From SKGN01 sp050948865 (GTDB taxonomy: Bacteria > Bacillota_I > Bacilli_A > RF39 > UBA660): a DNA stretch of 64,000 nucleotides. The stretch's first letter is position 1, and each line of letters starts with the position of its first letter. Both the position numbers and the translations under genes were made by a program. Below are positions 52,546 through 61,169 of the stretch, piece after piece. The stretch is from assembly GCA_050948865.1 (NCBI GenBank), contig JBMNEQ010000002.1, forward strand, positions 62,001 through 126,000. Reading direction: 5' to 3'. A model generated the notes under the pieces. The model did not search any database. It was not told the origin of the DNA and saw nothing but the letters and a program-made list of their open reading frames with translations.

Positions 52546-55457
52546 AAAAAGGAATAATTTATTTTTTTATATTTTTTCTTTTTCTTTTTTTTAATATATC
52601 TAAAGTAAAAGCAGATTCTTATGAAATTACTTCTGTTAGTATTACTGGTAATAACTTATATATTAAAGGGTGGTCAATGGTTTATAATCAACATAATATA
52701 AAAGTTAAGTACACCTTAGAAATGGTTTTGGAGGAAAATGGATATAAAAAGGAATATTTAGATAAAACATGGAATGACGGAAGTAAAACTTATGTTCCAA
52801 CAATAAATCAACGTAATGATTATACAGATGCTATGTTTAAACAAAGTGATTGTCCATCCGCCTTAAGTAAAATAAATAGTAGTTATTGTTTAAATGGAAG
52901 AACTCTTCAATATGAACAGTATATTTCTAAAGGGGCAGCAGCAGTTCATGCTGTAATGAAACATGCTACTTATAATCATTTTTATTTTAATCTTGAATTT
53001 ATATTTGAAATTCCCTTAGATGATATAAAAGAATTATTTGAGACAGGGGAACAACTTCAAAGAAAAATTCATTTTAATATTAAATATTATCAAGAAGCTG
53101 GCACTCATTTAATTTTTGGTGAATCTTATTCTGTTCCTACCTTATCAGGAACTATTAATAAAATAGGGGTAACAGAAAGGGTTATTGATATTAAAGATGA
53201 ACAATTACAATTTGCTAATGTGGGAGGTTTTAGTAATCAGTTAGAAGTTTTAGTTACAGATGGTCGTGTTCAAACAACAACAACTATTGGAGGACCTTAT
53301 TATACATGTGATTCTAGTAGTGCTTTTTGTCCTAAATGTTATCAATTAAAATTTAAGAAAAACAACTATTATATGATTAAAGAGACTGAAGGTCGACCTA
53401 TTCATACTTCGTCTGATTTATATACTGCTAATTCTCATTTTACGATGTATCCTGTTTCTGTTAAAGAAGTAGCGAATCCTGTTCCTGATGCTGATTCTTG
53501 TCGAACAGAGGATGGGGGAACTTTAAAAGCTTATTTACCTTCTTTTTGGATTAGACCTTATACGGGGTCTCATTTATGGCTTCAATATGATCCAGATGAT
53601 GATGATGATGACGATGACGATGAAGAAGAAATTATAGTTAATCCAGTATGTGGTTATACTGATGCTTTAGTGGAATATTGTTGTTTACATCCTGAAGATT
53701 GGGATTTTTGTAATGAATTAAAAAAACCTGATAAAAATGCAACTACAAGAAGGGCTGATTGCAAAGAAAGGGATGAACGAATTCAAGAATTTAAATATCC
53801 TAAAAAACCAGAATGGCCTAAAAGGTTAACTGATGATGGTTATGGTAAAACTTTTGTTGATAATGAGGCTTGTAGTGTAACTTGTCAAGAAGTTGTAAAG
53901 GTAGAATTTTTACCACCACCAGAAGTAAATGCTGGGATGGGTTTTATGTATCCTGTTGCGGTTAATGGTTCAAGAATATGTGCAGCTGCTTATAAAAATG
54001 AAGAGTGGGTTAAAAAAATGAACAAGGCTGTGGAAAAAGCTAATGAAGAATATATTAAAATGATAGGTTATTTAAAAGAAGCTAGTAGATTATCTGGAAT
54101 ATGTGGTAGTAAATATACAATTATTGAACCTGTTCCTCCTTGCCCTTCTCCTTATACAGATTCTCGTTCTGGTTTAACTTGTCATTGTAATTCTTGTGAA
54201 ACATGTTGGGATACATGTTATTATGAATGTTGTAGTACGACATGCACTGGTTCTGGTAAAGATCAAACTTGTACTGAATCTTGTTCGACTTGTTCTGAAA
54301 GTTGTAATCCGCATCCATGTCCAGGTTCAACAGGTATTTCTTGCCCAACTTCTTATAGTCATCATTTAAATTATATGTCTGGTAGTGATGATTGCCGAGA
54401 AGAGGTTTGTAATAATGTGAAAACTAAATTATGGAGCACGGCTCAAGCGGAAATTAGAACTCAACTTAGTTACGCTCAAACAGCTGCCTCTGAGCATAAT
54501 AGACAGGTAAATATTATTAATAAACTTAATGATGACCGAGATTTATGTGATGTTTGGAATTCTGCAAACCTTTATTTTCGAAGTCCTTCTATAAATATTG
54601 ATATTCAAGGTTTAAATGCTGATGTTAGAGCTTCTTTACCAGCTCAAACTGCTTACTTATTAATTAATGCTTTATATAATGATGATGATTTATCCTTTTC
54701 AGTTAGAAGGTTTTATGAATTGGAACGTTTATTAACAAACTTTTGTAATTATAAAGCTCTTAAAACCAGTGATTATTCTTCTAATCTAAGTTATAATAAT
54801 GTTCATTTAAGTATTTTAAATAGTTTAGCTAGAGATTATTGTCAAACTTATAAAAGTCAACAAATAAATTATCGGGATGTCTGGGTAAAAAATGCTTTAG
54901 CAGATTTAGAATATCAATTTTCTAAAGATTATTATATTCAAAGTTATACTGCTAATCCAAGAACATCAAGTGGAATAGGTTATATTCATCATGGGCGGTA
55001 TTATTATACTGATTTTTATGCAATGAGTGGAGAACATAACTTTAATCTTTTAATGAAAAAAATAGGACCTAATATAATCGGGGGAAATAAGGATTGGACA
55101 ATTGATCGTTTATTTTGTTTATATGATATGACGAATTGGATTTTTCCCCATCGAGATGGTCCCCAGTATATTGAATATGGACCTATGACTTTTAGATTTA
55201 GACAAATATCATTAGATGATCCTTTTCCAGATTGGACGAATCAAAGAAGAAAAGTTGGGGCTAATTGGGTAGGTTATCAAAATATAATTAAAGAATATGA
55301 TAAAAATCCTTATCATATAGTTTTAACACCAGTAAGTCGTCAATCGATTAGACAATATAATAAAGATAATAGGTATGACTCTTTTACAGGAGATCCTTAT
55401 TATAGTCCTTTTTTAAGAAATCCTATTTATATAGGCCCATTTATTTATAATAGATAA
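52542..55457 (+). CDS. Large secreted cysteine-rich protein (module 2)
   Basis: 971 residues from a GTG start, paralogue of the module 1 large protein. The N-terminal third has diverged, whereas the middle from about SVTCQEVVKVEFLPPPEVNAG through the cysteine cluster to NIINKLNDDRDLCDVWNSANL is almost identical, also at the DNA level. The linker is a run of Asp/Glu (DPDDDDDDDDDEEE) where module 1 has prolines. The C-terminus again ends in IYNR after YYSPFLRNP. It is followed by a terminator. The role is unknown; a surface or spore-associated structure is plausible. Confidence 0.7.
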   Translation: MKKGIIYFFIFFLFLFFNISKVKADSYEITSVSITGNNLYIKGWSMVYNQHNIKVKYTLEMVLEENGYKKEYLDKTWNDGSKTYVPTINQRNDYTDAMFKQSDCPSALSKINSSYCLNGRTLQYEQYISKGAAAVHAVMKHATYNHFYFNLEFIFEIPLDDIKELFETGEQLQRKIHFNIKYYQEAGTHLIFGESYSVPTLSGTINKIGVTERVIDIKDEQLQFANVGGFSNQLEVLVTDGRVQTTTTIGGPYYTCDSSSAFCPKCYQLKFKKNNYYMIKETEGRPIHTSSDLYTANSHFTMYPVSVKEVANPVPDADSCRTEDGGTLKAYLPSFWIRPYTGSHLWLQYDPDDDDDDDDDEEEIIVNPVCGYTDALVEYCCLHPEDWDFCNELKKPDKNATTRRADCKERDERIQEFKYPKKPEWPKRLTDDGYGKTFVDNEACSVTCQEVVKVEFLPPPEVNAGMGFMYPVAVNGSRICAAAYKNEEWVKKMNKAVEKANEEYIKMIGYLKEASRLSGICGSKYTIIEPVPPCPSPYTDSRSGLTCHCNSCETCWDTCYYECCSTTCTGSGKDQTCTESCSTCSESCNPHPCPGSTGISCPTSYSHHLNYMSGSDDCREEVCNNVKTKLWSTAQAEIRTQLSYAQTAASEHNRQVNIINKLNDDRDLCDVWNSANLYFRSPSINIDIQGLNADVRASLPAQTAYLLINALYNDDDLSFSVRRFYELERLLTNFCNYKALKTSDYSSNLSYNNVHLSILNSLARDYCQTYKSQQINYRDVWVKNALADLEYQFSKDYYIQSYTANPRTSSGIGYIHHGRYYYTDFYAMSGEHNFNLLMKKIGPNIIGGNKDWTIDRLFCLYDMTNWIFPHRDGPQYIEYGPMTFRFRQISLDDPFPDWTNQRRKVGANWVGYQNIIKEYDKNPYHIVLTPVSRQSIRQYNKDNRYDSFTGDPYYSPFLRNPIYIGPFIYNR

Positions 55458-55490
55458 GAAGACTTTTTAAGAAAGGTCTTTTTATTTTTA
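55457..55490 (+). terminator. Terminator after module 2
   Basis: AAGAC...GGTCTT hairpin with T run, immediately after the stop codon. Confidence 0.7.
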
Positions 55491-55566
55491 TGTATAAAAA
55501 ATTTTAAATTATTTATATCTTAAATAATCCATGTTATACTATTATTAGATATAAAGGAGGAAGAAG

Positions 55567-56274
55567 ATGGGCACACCTCATATAGAAGCTAAAAAGGAAG
55601 ATATAGGGGAAGTAGTATTGATGCCAGGAGATCCTCTTCGGGCTAAATTTATAGCGGATAATTATTTAAGTAAAGTAAAAAAAATTAATGGGGTAAGAAA
55701 TATGCTTGGTTATACAGGTTATTATCAAGATAAAAGAGTAACAGTAATGGGTTCAGGAATGGGAATCCCTAGTATGGGAATATATTCTTATGAGTTGTTT
55801 CATTTTTATAATGTTCAAAAGATTATTCGAATTGGTTCTTGTGGAGCTTTTACTAAAGATCTTAAATTATATGATTTAATTTTAGTAGAAAATTCTTATA
55901 GTGATTCAACTTATGCTTATGTTCAAAATGGCTCTACTAAAGATCTTTTACCAGCATCTATTACTTTAAATAATAAAATAGAGGAAATTGCTAAAAAAAA
56001 TGGAATAAAGATAAAGAAGGGCAATATTTATACGACAGATGTTTTTACTTTTTATCAAGATAAGAAAGTAGAATCAAAACAGATAAATAAATATAATTGT
56101 TTAGCTTCAGAAATGGAAACCTTTGCTTTATTTCATAATGCTCAAGTTTTAGGAAAAGAGGCGGCTTCTGTTTTAACAGTTGTAGATAATATTTTAACCA
56201 AAGAAAAAGTTAGTTTTGAGAAAAGAGAACAAGGATTACATTTAATGATTGAATTAGTTTTAAAATCTTTATAA
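55567..56274 (+). CDS. deoD: Purine-nucleoside phosphorylase (DeoD type)
   Basis: 235 residues, usual for the hexameric bacterial family. GTPHIEAKKEDIGEVVLMPGDPLRAKFIA, the phosphate-binding GSGMGIPSMGIYSYEL, RIGSCGAF and the base-binding SEMETFALF are family blocks. It splits purine (deoxy)nucleosides with phosphate, feeding salvage. A TATACT -10 and AAAGGAGGAAG precede it. No deo operon partners are present. Confidence 0.95.
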   Translation: MGTPHIEAKKEDIGEVVLMPGDPLRAKFIADNYLSKVKKINGVRNMLGYTGYYQDKRVTVMGSGMGIPSMGIYSYELFHFYNVQKIIRIGSCGAFTKDLKLYDLILVENSYSDSTYAYVQNGSTKDLLPASITLNNKIEEIAKKNGIKIKKGNIYTTDVFTFYQDKKVESKQINKYNCLASEMETFALFHNAQVLGKEAASVLTVVDNILTKEKVSFEKREQGLHLMIELVLKSL

Positions 56275-56321
56275 ATAAAAAAACCCTATTTCCATATAAT
56301 AAAAGATAGTAGGAGGAAGTT

Positions 56322-57578
56322 ATGAAATACCAACGGTTTGATTTAAATGCTTATAATTTACATATTCTTAAAACAAAAAGATTTAAAACAATTTCTTTAT
56401 TAATAAATTTTAAACGTCCGATAGTTAAAGAAGAAGTAACGATCAGAAGTTTTTTACCATTAATTTTATTAAATTCTACTAATCAATATCAAACAAAAAG
56501 AAAATTATCTATTGAAACAGAAAATTTATATGGAGTAGATATTAGTTATAATCAAAGACGATTAGGAAATTATGCTTTAATCTCTTTTAATATGAGTTTA
56601 TTAAAAGAGAAATATACTGAACCGGGAATGTTTAAAAAAAGTTTATTTTTTTTATTTGATATTTTATTTAATCCTAATGTTTCAAATGAAGCTTTTGATT
56701 CAGAAGTTTTTTCTATTGTAAAAAATGAATTTGTTTCTAGTTTAAAAGCTTTAAAAGATAATACTATGCAATATGGTTTAGTTAAAATGTTAGAAGAAAT
56801 GGATAAAAAGGCTCCTTACTCTTACCGGGTTGGTTATCTTGAAGATGTAGAGAAGATAACAGAAAAGGATTTATATAATTATTATCAAGAAATGTTAAAA
56901 AGTGATGAAATAGATGTTTTTATTTTAGGAGATATTGACGTTAATGAAACTAAAAGGATATTTAAAGAATATTTTTTAATAAAAACGATTAAAAAGGAAC
57001 GTCAAAAACTTTTTATTGAACATCAAACTTATCGTAAACGTTTAAAAAAGGTTATTGAGCATCAAAAAATTAAACAGGCTAAATTATCGATGGGTTTAAA
57101 AATAATGAAGTTAACAGATTTTGAAAAGAAATATGTAATGACTTTATACGCGAATATTTTAGGAGGTCCTAGTTATTCTAAATTATTTAAGTCTATTAGA
57201 GAAAAAAATTCTTTAGCTTATTATGTGTTTTGTCGTTATAATCTAGCGGATAGTTTATTGTTAATTGGTTCTGGTATTAATCAAGATAGTTTTGATAAAG
57301 TTATTAGATTAATAAAAAAGGAAATTCAAAATATAATTAAAGGAGATATTACGGAAGCAGAAATTAATAATGTTAAAAAAGACATTATTAGTGTGATTGA
57401 ATCAATTGAAGATTCTCCAACTAGAACAATCAATGCTTATTTATTAAAAGTTTTATTAGGTTTAGATGATTTTAGTTTAATAAAAAGAAATTATGAAAAG
57501 GTTAGTAAAGAAGATTTAATAAAGGTTGGAAAAAAGATTAAAATAGATACAGTTCATTTATTATGTAAAGGGGATTAG
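56322..57578 (+). CDS. M16-family peptidase homologue, non-catalytic (YmfF-like)
   Basis: 418 residues with the M16 two-repeat layout, but the zinc motif HxxEH is absent where expected; instead LNSTNQYQTKRKLSIETENLYGVDI follows the first strand. Later blocks (GGPSYSKLFKSIREKNSLAYYV) match the C-terminal M16 half. M16 peptidases often work as a pair of one active and one inactive subunit; the next gene is the active partner and starts one base after the stop. Resembles ymfF-ymfH of Bacillus. Confidence 0.85.
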   Translation: MKYQRFDLNAYNLHILKTKRFKTISLLINFKRPIVKEEVTIRSFLPLILLNSTNQYQTKRKLSIETENLYGVDISYNQRRLGNYALISFNMSLLKEKYTEPGMFKKSLFFLFDILFNPNVSNEAFDSEVFSIVKNEFVSSLKALKDNTMQYGLVKMLEEMDKKAPYSYRVGYLEDVEKITEKDLYNYYQEMLKSDEIDVFILGDIDVNETKRIFKEYFLIKTIKKERQKLFIEHQTYRKRLKKVIEHQKIKQAKLSMGLKIMKLTDFEKKYVMTLYANILGGPSYSKLFKSIREKNSLAYYVFCRYNLADSLLLIGSGINQDSFDKVIRLIKKEIQNIIKGDITEAEINNVKKDIISVIESIEDSPTRTINAYLLKVLLGLDDFSLIKRNYEKVSKEDLIKVGKKIKIDTVHLLCKGD

Positions 57579-57579
57579 G

Positions 57580-58860
57580 ATGAAGAAAATAATTAAAGAA
57601 TTAGATGAAATATTATATTATGAAAAATTAGATAATGGGCTTGTTGTTTATATGATTCCTAATCAACAAGTAAAAAATGTTTATGTAACTTTTACGACTA
57701 AATATGGTGGTGTTCATACTGAATTTATTCCCCGGAATAAAGATAAGATGATAAAGGTCCCTCCCGGGATAGCCCATTTTTTAGAACATAAAATGTTTGA
57801 ACAAGAAGATGGGATTGATCCGATGACTTTTTATGCTGAAAGAGGAACTGATGTTAATGCTTTTACTAGTTTGGAAAATACTACTTATTTATTTTATGGT
57901 TCTACTCATTTAGAAGAAAATTTAAATTTTTTACTAGACTTTGTTAACTCTCCTTATTTCACTGAAGGGAATGTGGAAAAAGAAAAGGGAATAATTGAAC
58001 AAGAAATTATTATGTTTGAAGATGATCCAGATTCTTTTTTAGATGATCGAATTAGATTAAATACCTTTTTAAAACATCCCTTTCGTTTTTCCGTTGTTGG
58101 AACAATAAAAGATATAAATGAAATAACTAAAGATAATTTATATGAGTGTTATAAGACCTTTTATCATCCTTCAAATATGTTTTTAGTCGTTACTGGTAAT
58201 TTTAATCCAGAAGAAGTTTTAAATATAGTTAAATTAAATCAAAGTAAAAAAGAATATCCCCCATTTTCTAAAATTAAGATTAAAGAGTATAAAGAACCTA
58301 ATGAAGTAAAAGTTCAATATGAAGAAAGGGATTTAGATATTGAAGTTGATAAATTAGCTTTTGCTTTTAAAATATCTTTATCTAAAATAAAAATAAAGCC
58401 TTATCAACGAAACATTTATTTATCTCTTTATTTTGATATATTATTTAGCTCAACTTCATCTTTTTATGAAAGAATGAAAAAATTAAATTATATTGATTCT
58501 GAAATAAATATTTCAACAGGATATACTGCTAATCATTTATTAACTGTTTTAATTTGTAGGACTAAAAAAGCTAAGTTCTTAATCGAAGAAATAAAAAAAG
58601 AAGTAAAAGAAGTTAAGATTGATCAAGAAACCTTTGAAAGAAAAAAAAGATTATTATTTAGTTCTAAAATATTTTTATTTGAAAATATTAAATTATTAAA
58701 TCACTCAATAATTAATAACGTTATTTTATATGGTGGTTTTGATGTTAATATGATAAAATTAATAAAGGAATTAAAGTTTGAAGAATTTGAAGATTTAATT
58801 AGTAAAATTGATTTTTCTAATAATTCAGCTTTAGTTCTTAATGCTTTAAATAAGCAATAA
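57580..58860 (+). CDS. M16-family metallopeptidase, catalytic (YmfH-like)
   Basis: 426 residues. The inverted zinc motif HFLEHKMFE (His-x-x-Glu-His) lies near residue 68 and the downstream glutamate in KEKGIIEQEIIMFEDDP completes the site. DVNAFTSLENTTYLF is also typical. It should form a heterodimer with the preceding inactive subunit. The peptide substrate is unknown; in Bacillus the ymf genes lie in the same neighbourhood as the pgsA-recA-rny region, which is also in this window. An ABC exporter follows 16 bases downstream. Confidence 0.88.
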   Translation: MKKIIKELDEILYYEKLDNGLVVYMIPNQQVKNVYVTFTTKYGGVHTEFIPRNKDKMIKVPPGIAHFLEHKMFEQEDGIDPMTFYAERGTDVNAFTSLENTTYLFYGSTHLEENLNFLLDFVNSPYFTEGNVEKEKGIIEQEIIMFEDDPDSFLDDRIRLNTFLKHPFRFSVVGTIKDINEITKDNLYECYKTFYHPSNMFLVVTGNFNPEEVLNIVKLNQSKKEYPPFSKIKIKEYKEPNEVKVQYEERDLDIEVDKLAFAFKISLSKIKIKPYQRNIYLSLYFDILFSSTSSFYERMKKLNYIDSEINISTGYTANHLLTVLICRTKKAKFLIEEIKKEVKEVKIDQETFERKKRLLFSSKIFLFENIKLLNHSIINNVILYGGFDVNMIKLIKELKFEEFEDLISKIDFSNNSALVLNALNKQ

Positions 58861-58876
58861 TTAAAGGAGGGAAGTT

Positions 58877-59773
58877 ATGCTTAAAGTAGAAAATGTAACT
58901 AAATATTATGGCTCTTTAAAGGCTTTAGATAAATTATCTTTTACTGTTGAGCAAGGAGATATTTTTGGTTTACTTGGTGTTAATGGGGCGGGTAAAACAA
59001 CAGCCTTTAGAATTATTATGGGGTTACTTGAATATAATGGAGGCACTGTTACTCTTGATGATAGAATAATTGATTATAATATAACTGATGAAATTGGATT
59101 TTTAACTGAAGAGCGTAGTTTATTAATTAAATTATCTGTTTTAGAACAAGCTAAATACTATGGCGTTTTAAAAGGGATGAGTGAAAAACAAGCTGAAGAA
59201 GCTTTAGATTATTGGTTAGAAAGATTTGGGATTAGTGAGTATAAAAATAGAAAAATAAAGGAACTTTCAAAAGGAAATCAACAAAAGATTCAATTTATTA
59301 TGGCGATTTTAAATAATCCAAAATTATTAATTTTAGATGAACCGTTTGCTGGGTTAGATCCAGTTAATGTAGAGATGTTTAAAGAAGTTATTAAAGAGTT
59401 TGAAAAAAAAGGAGCGATGATTATTTTTTCTTCGCACCGAATGGAACATATTGAATTATTTTGTGATAAAATTGTTATTTTAGTGAAGGGAAAAACAGTT
59501 CTAGAAGGAAGTCTCAAAGATATTAAACAAAGATTTAGAAAAAAGAATATAAGAATTAATGCTGATGTGGAAGAAGAACGATTAAAAAAAATAGAGGGAG
59601 TAATAAATGTTATTAAAATTGGTAATGAATATGAAGTAAAGATTAAGGAACAAAAATATGCAGAGGCAGTTTTTAAGTATGTTTTAACGTGTTCTAACGT
59701 GGTAAAATTTATGATTGAAGAACCAACTCTTAATGAGATTTTTGTGGCAAGGGTAGGTGAAAGTTATGAGTAA
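58877..59773 (+). CDS. ABC transporter ATP-binding protein (NatA-like)
   Basis: 298 residues. Walker A GVNGAGKTTAF, signature LSKGNQQKIQF, Walker B LLILDEPFAGLDPVN and the switch His in FSSHRMEHIE. The C-terminal extension (about residues 215-298) is typical for ABC-2 type exporters of the NatA/DrrA group. It starts after AAAGGAGGG. Its end overlaps the permease gene, so the two form one exporter. The substrate may be sodium, a lipid or a drug; the sequence does not say. Confidence 0.92.
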   Translation: MLKVENVTKYYGSLKALDKLSFTVEQGDIFGLLGVNGAGKTTAFRIIMGLLEYNGGTVTLDDRIIDYNITDEIGFLTEERSLLIKLSVLEQAKYYGVLKGMSEKQAEEALDYWLERFGISEYKNRKIKELSKGNQQKIQFIMAILNNPKLLILDEPFAGLDPVNVEMFKEVIKEFEKKGAMIIFSSHRMEHIELFCDKIVILVKGKTVLEGSLKDIKQRFRKKNIRINADVEEERLKKIEGVINVIKIGNEYEVKIKEQKYAEAVFKYVLTCSNVVKFMIEEPTLNEIFVARVGESYE

Positions 59774-61085
59774 GAAATTAAAATATTTAACCAAAGTTAG
59801 TTTAAATAAGAAAATAAAAACTAAATGGTTTTTAGTAGTTAATATTATTTTAGTAATTGCTATTGTTAGTTTAGTGAATATTGATAATATTATTACTTTT
59901 TTTGGTGGTAGTTTTGGAGAAAAGACTAATATTATTGTCATTGATCAAACAGAAAAATCTTATGATTTATTTAAAAATACTTTAAAAGGAGATTCAAAGG
60001 AGGTTTTAAATCAATTAGATTTTGGGGAGTTTGAAATAAAGAAATCTGAAAAGACAGTTAAAAAAGAAACCAAGAAAATAAAAAATAATAAAACTGTTTT
60101 AGTTGTTTTTAAACCGGATGAAGAGAATGTTTTAAAGATTGATGTTATTACAGATAATTATATTGATACAATTTTATATCATAAAATAATTAGTGCGGCG
60201 AATGTAACTAAATCAAGTTTAGCCATGATGGAATCAAATATTTCTATGGAAGATTTAATGAAAATAAATCAACCGATTACGATTGAAAGAACTTATTTGG
60301 ATGAAAGTAAAACTCAGAGTCAAGAAGATATGGAAACAATGATGTCGACTATTTTTCCAACTTTAATTTTACCCTTTTTTATGTTGATTATAATTGTTAT
60401 TCAAATGTTAGGAGCAGAAATTAATGAAGAAAAATCTACTCGGGGAATGGAGATAATTATTTCTAATGTTTCACCAAAAACCCATTTTATATCTAAAATT
60501 TTAGGAAGTAATTTATTTGTTTTGATTCAAGGAACGATTTTGTTTTTAGCAGGATCGTTTGGATTATTAATCAGGAAAAAGATTAGCCAACCAACTAATC
60601 TTCTTCCTAGTGGTTTAAATTTAAATGGAATTTGGAGTCAATTAGTAGAATCAGGGGTAGCTGATCGTTTAATTTATATAATCCCGTTAACTTTATTATT
60701 AATTGTTTTAAGTTTTATTGCTTATTCTTTATTAGCGGGTATTTTAGCTTCGATGACTACTAGTATGGAAGACTTTAGTCAATTACAAACACCGATTATC
60801 TTTATTTGTTTAGCTAGTTATTATTTAGCTATTTTAGCTCCAATTTTTGAGGGTTCAATTTTTATTAGAGTCTTATCTTATATTCCCTTTTTATCCGCAT
60901 TGATTAGTCCCGCCTTATTATTTGTTGGTCAAATAGGTTTAATCGATATTTTTATTTCTGTAGCTTTATTAGGTGGTTTAATTTATTTATTAACAACTTA
61001 TGGCTTAAAAGTTTATAAAGTAGGTATTTTAAATTATTCTACTTCAAAATTATGGTTAAAAATGTTTAAAGCGATCAAAGAATAA
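59766..61085 (+). CDS. ABC-2 type transporter permease (NatB-like)
   Basis: About 439 residues from the ATG at 59766, which has AGGTGA upstream; a GTG at 59757 is the other in-frame option. One N-terminal helix, a large extracellular loop of about 170 residues rich in Lys/Asp, then at least five C-terminal helices and the GAEINEEKSTRGMEIIISNVSP motif that NatB-like permeases carry. Together with the preceding ATPase it should form an exporter. A terminator lies directly after it. Confidence 0.9.
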   Translation: MSKKLKYLTKVSLNKKIKTKWFLVVNIILVIAIVSLVNIDNIITFFGGSFGEKTNIIVIDQTEKSYDLFKNTLKGDSKEVLNQLDFGEFEIKKSEKTVKKETKKIKNNKTVLVVFKPDEENVLKIDVITDNYIDTILYHKIISAANVTKSSLAMMESNISMEDLMKINQPITIERTYLDESKTQSQEDMETMMSTIFPTLILPFFMLIIIVIQMLGAEINEEKSTRGMEIIISNVSPKTHFISKILGSNLFVLIQGTILFLAGSFGLLIRKKISQPTNLLPSGLNLNGIWSQLVESGVADRLIYIIPLTLLLIVLSFIAYSLLAGILASMTTSMEDFSQLQTPIIFICLASYYLAILAPIFEGSIFIRVLSYIPFLSALISPALLFVGQIGLIDIFISVALLGGLIYLLTTYGLKVYKVGILNYSTSKLWLKMFKAIKE

Positions 61086-61112
61086 GTCATCTTGAAGATG
61101 GCTTTTTTTCTT
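61084..61112 (+). terminator. Terminator after the ABC exporter
   Basis: GTCATCTT/AAGATGGC hairpin followed by seven T. Confidence 0.75.
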
Positions 61113-61169
61113 GAAAATACTAATTAATTATGTTATCATTTTATTAGAATAAAGGGGCTGAAGGATACT

